Positions 16,504-23,482 of a DNA stretch of 44,611 nucleotides are shown here, piece after piece (within the stretch, counting starts at the first letter, position 1; each line of letters starts with the position of its first letter). The position numbers and the translations under genes were made by a program. The notes under the pieces are model-generated. The model ran no database searches. It was given only the letters and a program-made list of their open reading frames with translations, and had not been told where the DNA came from. Origin of the DNA: an uncultured Lachnospiraceae bacterium (GTDB lineage Bacteria > Bacillota > Clostridia > Lachnospirales > Lachnospiraceae); the NCBI GenBank assembly GCA_949893755.1, contig CATLCV010000015.1, positions 1 through 44,611 of the forward strand, read 5' to 3'.

Positions 16504-16516
16504 ACATTCCTCCTTT

Positions 16517-16534
16517 CTATCGACCGGTCGGTAG
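16517..16534 (-). promoter_or_regulatory. TetR-type operator palindrome
   Basis: CTATCGACCGGTCGGTAG is an 18-bp palindrome with one mismatched pair. It resembles the ACCGACCGGT-type operators bound by many TetR regulators. It sits between the predicted -10 box and the tetR start codon, where bound protein would block transcription. Confidence 0.85.
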
Positions 16535-16544
16535 ATTTATGAAT

Positions 16545-16573
16545 ATTTTACTATGTATGCCTGTAATTGTAAA
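16545..16573 (-). promoter_or_regulatory. Sigma-70 promoter of tetR-reductase operon
   Basis: On the minus strand: TTTACA (16568-16573), a 17-bp spacer, then TAAAAT (16545-16550). The operator begins ten bases downstream of the -10 box. Confidence 0.7.
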
Positions 16574-16651
16574 GACAATTTAAAATACTTTTGAAGATTG
16601 AACTTTTGAAAACGAAAAGCAGTGAAATGGAAGGCTAAAATTCATATTATG

Positions 16652-16672
16652 TGTGAGGGCTACGCCCTCACA
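16652..16672. other. Hairpin at the end of the permease gene
   Basis: TGTGAGGGC (16652-16660) and GCCCTCACA (16664-16672) form perfect 9-bp arms around a 3-nt loop that overlaps the permease stop codon. On the minus strand it is followed by an AT-rich tract without a clean T-run, so it is a weak terminator candidate for the ABC operon. Confidence 0.5.
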
Positions 16673-17445
16673 TCTTTCTTTTTCAGATACCAAATACTGA
16701 TTCCGGCAAACAGCAGGAAGAACACGCACAAACTGACCAGAAACGGAAGCAGTCCCTGCCGCAGGGAATCCTCTGACTTATTGGCATTCATGCCAAGCAG
16801 CATGACGGAATAGGGCTACAGTATGTACTGGCCCTATTCCGTCATGCCAAGCAGCATGACGGAATAGGGCCAGTACATACTGTAGCCCTTATTGCTAATG
16901 ATGAAACCCAAGATGCTACCGGCCATCGACATGGCAATCGGAACTGCAAAGCTGCGAATGATCATGGATAATAAAAGCTGTAATGTCCCGACAGCTGCTG
17001 CAGCCAGGGTTCCTCGAAGCAGCCAGGTGAGAATCTGACCTGGAATCATACCAGACAGGCCACAGATTTTTCCGCACAGGAAATACAGTACGCCGACCCA
17101 GAGCTGGGTGAGCAGCGTGACCCGGAATACGACAGCCAGCTTCGCCAGAAATACATTTCTTATCGGTACAGGATTTGTCATCAGCACGTTCCAGTTATTG
17201 TTCAGATGCTCCAGCCGCCACAGGTAGGAGCAGTACAGTCCGATCAAAGGCGCATAGAACAGGCTGGAATAGAACAGGGTGATCTGGGTCCACAGGGAGT
17301 ACCACTCACTGGTCAGAAGCCCCAGATTGTTCCGATAATTGAAGGTTCCCATGACAGCGGGGATGAGCGGGATCAGAACGCAGGCCGCCCAGATGCAGGA
17401 GTGCCGCAGCTTCAGGTTTTCGGCACGGATACATTTTAACAGCAT
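16660..17445 (-). pseudogene. Lantibiotic-immunity-type ABC permease, interrupted (MutG/LanG-like)
   Basis: The open frame starts at 17445 and has about six membrane segments. It runs through GYSMYWPYSVMLLGM and then hits TAG at 16834 after 203 residues. The rest of the permease, including a last membrane helix and a basic C-terminus ending KKKDVRA, continues in the same frame from about 16813 to a TAG at 16660. Between them lies a 54-bp foldback duplication carrying two in-frame TAG codons. Removing the 54 bp would restore a 243-residue permease, the usual size for LanG/MutG proteins. Its partners at 17449 and 18258 are intact. Either a recent inactivating mutation, a reversible switch or an assembly error. 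Confidence 0.8.
16789..16884. repeat. 54-bp foldback duplication inside permease gene
   Basis: A 28-bp direct repeat (16789-16816 and 16843-16870, beginning CATGCCAAGCAGCATG) flanks and overlaps a perfect inverted repeat of 26-bp arms (16817-16842 and 16859-16884, spacer 16 bp). The spacer is itself nearly palindromic. This is the layout left by template switching at a short palindrome during replication, or by a chimeric foldback read. Confidence 0.9.
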
Positions 17446-17448
17446 GTC

Positions 17449-18234
17449 TTACACTTCCTTTCTTTTAAAAATATGCTTTTCTATCAGATAGAGCAGGATC
17501 CCCGCCGCCAGAAACAGCAGAAAGCCGGGGACCGGGAATTCCAGGTAATGCATATACTTCACATAATCTGCCCCGTCCTTTATCTCTCCCCAGCTGATGC
17601 CAGACACGGAGAAAATCGAAAAATATCCCCACACGATGCACAGGCTGACAGACCGGGGAAAGAACATGGAGAAAAGCCCCAGGAAGGAGCCCGCCAGTCC
17701 CGCACACAGGGGCAGGATCTGGTTATCGGACAGCAGGGAGAGCAGGTGCTGAAAGCTTAAGAGCACCGCCCCCACAGCAGAAACGGCGAGAAAATGCTGT
17801 GCAAAGGGCAGCAGCCGTACCGGCTCCGAGATGCCGAACAGTCTTCCCAAAAGCAGGATGACCAGGATTTCCCCGACGGAAAAGAAGAGCAGGTATTTGA
17901 CCTCCGCCAGGAATTTCATGTCATAAAAGCGGCCGGGTTCTTCCAGCGTGTAAAGAAGCTTGAAGGTGCTGCCCTTGATCTCCATATCGCAGAGCCGGCT
18001 TGCGATCACGGCGAGCATTACCGGTACGAAGATGGCGTTCAGAAGGGCGAGGTGATAGAATAGCCATTGATAGCCTTTTGTCAGATCATCGGCTGTGAAA
18101 TTGCGCATCGAGACGCTCATCCAAAGCGCCAGGATGACGAGAAAACCCGCAGGCACCAGCCAGACCTTCCGGTATCGCTGTTTTTTCTGCTCGGCTTTGT
18201 AAGCGGAGCGATGTTGTGACCAGATTGTTTTCAT
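17449..18234 (-). CDS. Lantibiotic-immunity-type ABC permease (MutE/LanE-like)
   Basis: Protein of 261 residues starting MKTIWSQHRSAYK with AAAGGAG before the ATG; the longer open frame upstream overlaps the ATPase gene and is not supported. About six hydrophobic segments, including LVPAGFLVILALWMSV and PGFLLFLAAGILLYLIE, fit an ABC-2-type permease of the LanE/MutE/EpiE group. With the ATPase and the second permease it would form a transporter that removes or senses lanthipeptide-type antimicrobial peptides at the membrane, as in Cpr or Spa/Nis immunity systems. It is the middle gene of the operon, with 23-bp and 3-bp gaps to its neighbours. Confidence 0.85.
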   Translation of the reverse strand: MKTIWSQHRSAYKAEQKKQRYRKVWLVPAGFLVILALWMSVSMRNFTADDLTKGYQWLFYHLALLNAIFVPVMLAVIASRLCDMEIKGSTFKLLYTLEEPGRFYDMKFLAEVKYLLFFSVGEILVILLLGRLFGISEPVRLLPFAQHFLAVSAVGAVLLSFQHLLSLLSDNQILPLCAGLAGSFLGLFSMFFPRSVSLCIVWGYFSIFSVSGISWGEIKDGADYVKYMHYLEFPVPGFLLFLAAGILLYLIEKHIFKRKEV

Positions 18235-18257
18235 AATAAACTCCTTTCCAATGGGCC

Positions 18258-19178
18258 TTATAGTGAAGCCTGCTTTCCCGTCAGATTCAGGAAAATATCT
18301 TCCAGGCTCATCTGCATTTCTTCCAGCCTTAAAATACCGATCTCCTGATCCGCCAGGAGATGTCCGCACCGCAGTACGCAGGAATCCTCCACAGAATGCA
18401 GGAAGAGTCCGCTTCCGTCCTTGCTTGCGGCTACCGGGAGACGGGCTTTTTTCAGGAGGCAGAATGCCTGCCCGTCGTCCGTGGTGCGAAGGCGGATCCT
18501 AGCGCGGCTGTGATGGTGCAGGCTTGCCAGATCGTCCTGGAAAATGAGGGCTCCCCGATCAATGATCCCCACATGGGTCGCCATCTGGTCGATCTCGCTG
18601 AGCAGATGGCTGGAGACCAGGACGGTCATGCCGTATTTTCCGGGAAGAGAACAGATCAGCTCCCGCATTTCCTGGATTCCGGCCGGGTCCAGCCCGTTGG
18701 TGGGTTCATCCAGAAGCAGCAGCCTGGGATGCCCTAAAAGTGCGGCTGCCAGTCCCAGGCGCTGCTTCATTCCCAGAGAATAATTCTTGACCTTTTTGTC
18801 CTGCTGCTTTTCCAGACGGACGATCCGCAGCACGTCGTCAATGCCGGCTTCCAGGACGTTTTTTAAGGTGCAGATGATCTGCAGGTTTTCCCGGGCGCTT
18901 AAGTGCCCGTAGTAGGAGGGGGACTCGATCAGAGATCCCGTATTTCTTAAGATTTCCAGGCGGTTTTCTTCCAGCATGGGCTTTCCCAGGATGGAGATGG
19001 AGCCTGCGGTGGGCTTGACCAGGCCCAGCAGCATCTTCATGGTGGTGGATTTTCCCGCGCCGTTGGGGCCCAGGAAGCCGTAGATGCTTCCACGCGGCAC
19101 TTTCAGCGCCAGATCGCGGACCACTGGTTTTGAGCCGTAATGCTTCGTCAATGCCTGGGTAGTGATGATAGGTTCCAT
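18258..19178 (-). CDS. ABC transporter ATPase, lantibiotic protection type (LanF-like)
   Basis: Protein of 306 residues with Walker A GPNGAGKST, Q-loop region GSLIESPSYYG, signature YSLGMKQRL and Walker B LLLLDEPTNGLDP, then the switch-His loop VLVSSHLLSEI. The C-terminal extension of about 80 residues is usual for bacitracin/lantibiotic-resistance ATPases. It is the first gene of the ABC operon, preceded by AAAGGAG, and is transcribed away from the two-component system at 19818. This arrangement matches cpr-type cationic peptide resistance loci in Clostridia. Energises the two downstream permeases, one of which is broken here. Confidence 0.92.
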   Translation of the reverse strand: MEPIITTQALTKHYGSKPVVRDLALKVPRGSIYGFLGPNGAGKSTTMKMLLGLVKPTAGSISILGKPMLEENRLEILRNTGSLIESPSYYGHLSARENLQIICTLKNVLEAGIDDVLRIVRLEKQQDKKVKNYSLGMKQRLGLAAALLGHPRLLLLDEPTNGLDPAGIQEMRELICSLPGKYGMTVLVSSHLLSEIDQMATHVGIIDRGALIFQDDLASLHHHSRARIRLRTTDDGQAFCLLKKARLPVAASKDGSGLFLHSVEDSCVLRCGHLLADQEIGILRLEEMQMSLEDIFLNLTGKQASL

Positions 19179-19300
19179 AATGGATTGCTCCTTTCTACAA
19201 TGTAATCTTTTTGGGGAATGCCCGGCAGAGAGCGCTGTTCCCCGCTACATGTTCTATCATACAGGAGCAGGCTTATACAATCATGAATCGTTCCTTAGAT

Positions 19301-19313
19301 TTACCTTATTTTG
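19301..19313. promoter_or_regulatory. TTACCTTATTTTG motif upstream of ABC operon
   Basis: TTACCTTATTTTG at 19301-19313 nearly repeats TTACCTTAATTTTG at 19693-19706, upstream of the response-regulator gene. A -10-like CTTATA (TATAAG on the minus strand) lies at 19272-19277, so the motif is just upstream of the -35 position of the ABC promoter. It may be a binding site of the OmpR-type regulator encoded next door. Confidence 0.4.
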
Positions 19314-19354
19314 TGATATTAAAGTAAGATGCAGAGAATAGCAGAAGATACAGA

Positions 19355-19389
19355 AAATAAAAAAACCACCTGTCAGTGACCAGCGGTTC
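19355..19389 (-). terminator. Rho-independent terminator of DUF1902 gene
   Basis: On the minus strand, AACCGCTGGTCA pairs with TGACAGGTGGTT and is followed by a T-rich tract (TTTTTTTATTTT). It overlaps the 3' end of the DUF1902 gene and separates it from the ABC operon. Confidence 0.65.
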
Positions 19390-19564
19390 TTCTACAATAA
19401 GCTTTGGGTTTATTTAGTTCGAGCAGTTCAGGGACTGCAAAGCGGACACGTTCAAGTAATGCGTCATAAGAACCTGATTCCAATACGAGCCCTGGGATGT
19501 CATCACTGGTGGCGATCCATACATCAGCCTTGCTGTCCCATTTAAAATTTATAATATATTCCAT
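19373..19564 (-). CDS. DUF1902 (HicB-like) small protein
   Basis: Protein of 63 residues, MEYIINFKWDSKADVWIAT to the C-terminus, from ATG at 19564 with AAGGAGG upstream. The longer open frame extending to 19876 overlaps the divergent promoter and is not real. The sequence fits DUF1902: WDSKADVWIATSDDIPGL followed by VPELLELN. This is a HicB-like beta-alpha fold often annotated as an antitoxin-like protein. No HicA toxin gene is adjacent, and a terminator directly follows, so it is an orphan. Its position between the ABC operon and its two-component system may be accidental. Confidence 0.75.
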   Translation of the reverse strand: MEYIINFKWDSKADVWIATSDDIPGLVLESGSYDALLERVRFAVPELLELNKPKAYCRRTAGH

Positions 19565-19645
19565 GATGTAGCCTCCTTTTTCAGAACATCTATATAAAAA
19601 CAATACTGCAAAATAGATAGTTTGTAAACATGAAACTATCAATAC

Positions 19646-19746
19646 GGATGAAAATTTCACCAAATTTTCACCAGAGATTTTCATCCTGAATTTTACCTTA
19701 ATTTTGCGGAAAGCCTCTGGAAACCGTCTGAAAAACATCTTATAAT
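19646..19746 (+). promoter_or_regulatory. Regulated promoter of response regulator/kinase genes
   Basis: TATAAT at 19741-19746 is a perfect -10, but the -35 position (19718-19723, TGGAAA) is poor, which fits an activator-dependent promoter. Upstream lies an inverted repeat GGATGAAAAT (19646-19655) / ATTTTCATCC (19677-19686) with ATTTTCACC-like repeats inside, then TTACCTTAATTTTG at 19693-19706. Confidence 0.5.
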
Positions 19747-19817
19747 GAAATGCAGTAAAAAAGATCATGCTGAATGCATGTGTGATAGTGAAAAAAATAT
19801 GACAGGGGGAAATCTGT

Positions 19818-20558
19818 ATGAACCTGTACGACAGCAAAATCCTTTTGGTGGACGACAACCAGGAACTGTCGGCCATGATCCGAAATATCCTTCGCAGAAG
19901 CGGTTATTCCAATGTATCATGTGCGTTTTCCTGTGAGGAGGGGCTGCAAAAATTCTGCCAGGAGGAGCCGCAGCTTGTGATTCTGGACATTATGCTTCCG
20001 GACGGAGACGGTTTCTCGCTATTCCGGAAAATGAGGGAAAAAGCGGAGACTCCGATCCTGTTTTTATCAGCAAAGGACGAGGACAACGACAGGCTGTTTG
20101 GCCTTGGCCTGGGCGCGGACGACTATATTACAAAGCCGTTTTTATCCCAGGAACTGATCCTGCGTGTAGGGGCGGTTCTGAAACGGACCTATTTTATGCC
20201 GGGAAAAACGGCGCAGGCGGATGCGGAGGAAGAGCAGTCCATTCATCTGGACGGGCGCGTGATCTCATTTTCCAATGCATCGGTGACATACGGAGGAAAA
20301 ACCGTGTCGCTGACCGCAAAGGAGCTGCAGATCCTCAAAAAACTGAACGAGAACAGGGGAAAGATCGTGACCTTTGACGCCCTGTGCATGGCCGTATGGG
20401 GGGATGCCTATTATGGGTATGAGAATACGCTGATGGTCCACATCCGGCATCTGCGGAAAAAGATCGAAGAGGACCCGTCTTCCCCGAAGTGGCTTTTGAC
20501 TGCACGTGGGCTGGGCTACAGACTGAGAAAAGAGGAAGCTATGCAGGATCAGTGTTAA
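19818..20558 (+). CDS. OmpR-family response regulator, CprR/NisR-like
   Basis: Protein of 246 residues. The receiver has VDDN (11-14), phospho-acceptor Asp57 in LVILDIMLPDGDG, FLSAKD and the TKPF Lys. The C-terminal winged helix (about 145-240) has LTAKELQILKKL and the recognition region NTLMVHIRHLRKKIE. It pairs with the kinase at 20602 and lies opposite a lantibiotic-resistance ABC operon, so it probably activates that operon in response to antimicrobial peptides, as in Cpr/Spa systems. ATG is preceded by GGGGGAAA. Confidence 0.9.
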   Translation: MNLYDSKILLVDDNQELSAMIRNILRRSGYSNVSCAFSCEEGLQKFCQEEPQLVILDIMLPDGDGFSLFRKMREKAETPILFLSAKDEDNDRLFGLGLGADDYITKPFLSQELILRVGAVLKRTYFMPGKTAQADAEEEQSIHLDGRVISFSNASVTYGGKTVSLTAKELQILKKLNENRGKIVTFDALCMAVWGDAYYGYENTLMVHIRHLRKKIEEDPSSPKWLLTARGLGYRLRKEEAMQDQC

Positions 20559-20601
20559 AATATGAGCCGGGCATCTGGCTGCACAGGGGAGGGATACCGT
20601 T

Positions 20602-22005
20602 ATGAAAAGCCTTATGAAGATCATCAGGAGATATGTGGTCAGTGCTGCGGTTCTGGTTTTGACGGTGGCGTTTTTTAACATTGCGATGCTGTATTTTATA
20701 GGATGGCAGTCCCTGCAAAAATATGGCGAGAGCCGTCTGTATGCGGGGGAACAATTGGAAACCGTGGTTGGGGAGTTTTCGGCTGCAGATCAGGGAACGG
20801 CGGAAAACACGGTGCAGTATCAGCTTTCTGAACAAGGGTATGCTTACCTGGAAGAGTGCGGTTTTTTATGGTCCATGCTTCTGGATAAAGAGGGAAATGT
20901 GGTCTGGGACTGGAGGCTTCCTGCGGAGATCCCGAGATCCTATGGACTGGCCGATGTGGCGAAGTTCAGCCGCTGGTATCTGATGGATTATCCGGTCCGC
21001 GTGTGGGAAATGGATGGGATGCTGCTGGTATCCGGATATGGGAAGGAGCATGCAGTCAAGATTAACCTGATGTATCCTATGTGGCAAATCCGTTCCCTTC
21101 CGAAATACCTGTCCATTGCTGTGGGAATGAATGTGGCGCTGTTTCTGGTGCTGGCCCTGTGGTTCGCGTATCGTTTCTATCGGTCGCTGCGTCCGGTCTG
21201 TGCCGGGATTGACGCGCTTGCGGAGAAGACTCCGGTGCTGCTGCCGGAAAAGGGAATGACCGGAGAACTGGCAAACAGGCTGAATCAGACCTCACGGATT
21301 CTGGAAAGGCAGGATCGGAAACTGCGGCAGAGGGACGATGCCAGGACAAGCTGGATCGCCGGGGTATCCCACGACATCCGCACACCGCTGGCGCTGATCA
21401 TGGGCTATTCAGAAGCCCTGGCAGAGAATCCAAAGCTGGGAGAGGAGGCACACTGCCAGGCGGAGGCCGTTCGGCAGCAGAGCCTTTTGATCCGTCAGCT
21501 GATAGAAGACCTGAACCTGACGTCCAAGCTGGAATATCATGCCCAGCCCCTGCGCATGACGGAGTATTGTCCGGCAGTCCTGCTCCGGGAGACGGCGGCA
21601 GAGTATTACAATGAAGGCCTGGACGAAAGCTATAAGATCACGGCAGAGGCAGATCCCCGGACAGAGCGGATCCGGCAGCAGGGGGATATCCAGCTTCTGA
21701 AACGGGCGCTGCGCAATGTGATCGGAAACAGCATCCGGCACAATCCGAAGGGATGCCGGATCACACTTCGGATCTCGGAGGAGATGGGGTGCGTCATATG
21801 GCAGCTTCTGGATTCCGGACCCGGGATACCGGAAAGGGTGGTGGATATCCTGGCGGGGCGTCAGGCTGACAATGAGAAAGAGATCCATGTCATGGGGCTT
21901 CGGATCGTCCGGCAGATCATTGCCGCCCATGGAGGACATGCGGACTTTTTGAAAAAGGAAGCGGGAGGATATGGGGTGGAGTTTGTGCTGCCGGTGGAAG
22001 GGTAA
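20602..22005 (+). CDS. Sensor histidine kinase, CprK/NisK-like
   Basis: Protein of 467 residues with a first membrane helix (about 10-34), an extracytoplasmic domain of about 135 residues, a second helix (about 172-192), a HAMP-like linker, HisKA box GVSHDIRTPLALIMGYSE, and a HATPase domain (N-box NVIGNSIRHNPKG, then DSGPGIP and MGLRIV). It lies 43 bp downstream of its response-regulator gene. The domain order is typical of kinases sensing cationic or lanthipeptide antibiotics. Its 3' end is only 10 bp from the convergent rpoN gene. Confidence 0.92.
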   Translation: MKSLMKIIRRYVVSAAVLVLTVAFFNIAMLYFIGWQSLQKYGESRLYAGEQLETVVGEFSAADQGTAENTVQYQLSEQGYAYLEECGFLWSMLLDKEGNVVWDWRLPAEIPRSYGLADVAKFSRWYLMDYPVRVWEMDGMLLVSGYGKEHAVKINLMYPMWQIRSLPKYLSIAVGMNVALFLVLALWFAYRFYRSLRPVCAGIDALAEKTPVLLPEKGMTGELANRLNQTSRILERQDRKLRQRDDARTSWIAGVSHDIRTPLALIMGYSEALAENPKLGEEAHCQAEAVRQQSLLIRQLIEDLNLTSKLEYHAQPLRMTEYCPAVLLRETAAEYYNEGLDESYKITAEADPRTERIRQQGDIQLLKRALRNVIGNSIRHNPKGCRITLRISEEMGCVIWQLLDSGPGIPERVVDILAGRQADNEKEIHVMGLRIVRQIIAAHGGHADFLKKEAGGYGVEFVLPVEG

Positions 22006-22015
22006 CGGCATACGG

Positions 22016-23404
22016 TTAATATTCCTTCCGCCCGGAAGCTCCCGGGATGTTTTCTTCTTCCCGGTATTTCGCGACGGTTCGCCTGGATATGGAAAAACCC
22101 AGCTCTTCCAGCTTTTCAGCCAGTACACGGTCGCTGTACGGTTTTTTCTTGTTTTCCCCCTCAATGATTTTCTTCAGAGCAACCTTGATATCCAGGGCAG
22201 TACTGGTTTCTGCCTGTTCCCCCGCAGTCTTAAAAATAGAAGAGGAGGACGAGCGAAGAGCATTTTTCGCAAAAAAATAATTCAGCGGAAAGGTTCCCCA
22301 GGCGCATTGGAGAAATTTCTGATGGACCGCGCGGCTGACCGTGGACTCGTGGATCCCCAGTTTCTCCGCGACATCCGCCATGCGCAGCGGTTTTAAGCGG
22401 TCTGTGCCTTCATAGAAAAAAGAAGACTGGCATGCCACGATCTCACGGACGACGGAAAACAGGGTGGTATTGCGCTGGGCAATGCATTGCCGGATCCATT
22501 CGGCCTGCCCGATCTTTTTCTGAAGATAGGCCTGCACTTCTTTATCATTTTGCTCTTTAAACATCTGCATATATCCGGTATTCAGAGAAATATCCGGGTA
22601 AAGGGTCTCATTCAGCAGGATGTCCAGATGACCCTTAAACTTTACGATGATTACATCGGGGTTGATGTAGTGTGTATGACGCACCGTTCCCAGATAAGCG
22701 CCGGGCTTCGGATCCAAAGTACGTATGAGCGCGCAGTATTCCTTGACCTCCCCGATCGGTACGGACAGCTCCTTCGCGATGGCAGGGAGCTGATTTTTTG
22801 CCATTTGTTCCAGGTGGCCGTTTACAAATTCTTCCAGCTTTTCTGTAAGCAGCCCCTTGCGTTCTAATTGAAGGCAGAGGCATTCGCTTAAGGAGCGGGC
22901 GCCGATCCCGGCGGGCTCCAATGACTGCACCAATGCGAGCAAAAGCGAAAAATGCTGCGCATCCATGGAAAAGCATCGCAGAAATTCATCGACAGGCTCT
23001 GAAAAATATCCTCTTTCGTCCAGGCTGTCTATGATGATCTTTAAATCACGTTCATATTCCGCGGGGATCCGTTTTGCCAGAAGCTGTTCCCAGAGGGATT
23101 CCGGCAGGCTTTCTCCCTGATGCGTGTCCATGTTCCACTCGGGCGGTTCATCGTCATTGGTTTCAATCCGCTGGTACAGATAGCGGTTCTGTTCATCGTG
23201 GGAGCTGATCCACTGGTAGGTCTCCATATTTTTTGCCTGGTCCTGCTCCGGTGTCTTCTGGACCAGATCAATGACCGGATTTTCCAGAGACTGCTCATTC
23301 AGATAATCTTCCAGGTCCGCGGCGGACATTTGTAAAATGGAGGAAGACTGGATCATTTTCTGGGATAAGATCTGTTTCTGCTCTTGTTTTAGTTCGATTG
23401 CCAT
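22016..23404 (-). CDS. rpoN: RNA polymerase sigma-54 factor
   Basis: Protein of 462 residues. The N-terminal Gln/Leu-rich region I (LKQEQKQILSQKMIQSS) binds activator and core, an acidic linker follows (about 45-100), then a core-binding domain and a HTH region (MADVAEKLGIHESTVSRAV). The C-terminus has the RpoN box SRRTVAKYR (440-448), which reads the -24 element. All functional regions are present. It sits downstream of the enhancer-binding activator gene on the same strand, 78 bp away, with a hairpin between. The activator operates from the same locus as three sigma-54 promoters, an unusually complete local set. Confidence 0.95.
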   Translation of the reverse strand: MAIELKQEQKQILSQKMIQSSSILQMSAADLEDYLNEQSLENPVIDLVQKTPEQDQAKNMETYQWISSHDEQNRYLYQRIETNDDEPPEWNMDTHQGESLPESLWEQLLAKRIPAEYERDLKIIIDSLDERGYFSEPVDEFLRCFSMDAQHFSLLLALVQSLEPAGIGARSLSECLCLQLERKGLLTEKLEEFVNGHLEQMAKNQLPAIAKELSVPIGEVKEYCALIRTLDPKPGAYLGTVRHTHYINPDVIIVKFKGHLDILLNETLYPDISLNTGYMQMFKEQNDKEVQAYLQKKIGQAEWIRQCIAQRNTTLFSVVREIVACQSSFFYEGTDRLKPLRMADVAEKLGIHESTVSRAVHQKFLQCAWGTFPLNYFFAKNALRSSSSSIFKTAGEQAETSTALDIKVALKKIIEGENKKKPYSDRVLAEKLEELGFSISRRTVAKYREEENIPGASGRKEY

Positions 23405-23433
23405 AACGCTCCTCCTTTAGAAGATTTTTCTGA

Positions 23434-23471
23434 CTGTGCGGCTGCGGTCTCCCGGGCATCCAACCGCACAG
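23434..23471 (-). other. Hairpin between activator gene and rpoN
   Basis: CTGTGCGG (23434-23441) and CCGCACAG (23464-23471) form perfect 8-bp arms, just after the activator stop on the minus strand, followed by TCAGAAAAATC. It could attenuate read-through from the activator gene into rpoN. Confidence 0.5.
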
Positions 23472-23482
23472 CCGGAATTGTT

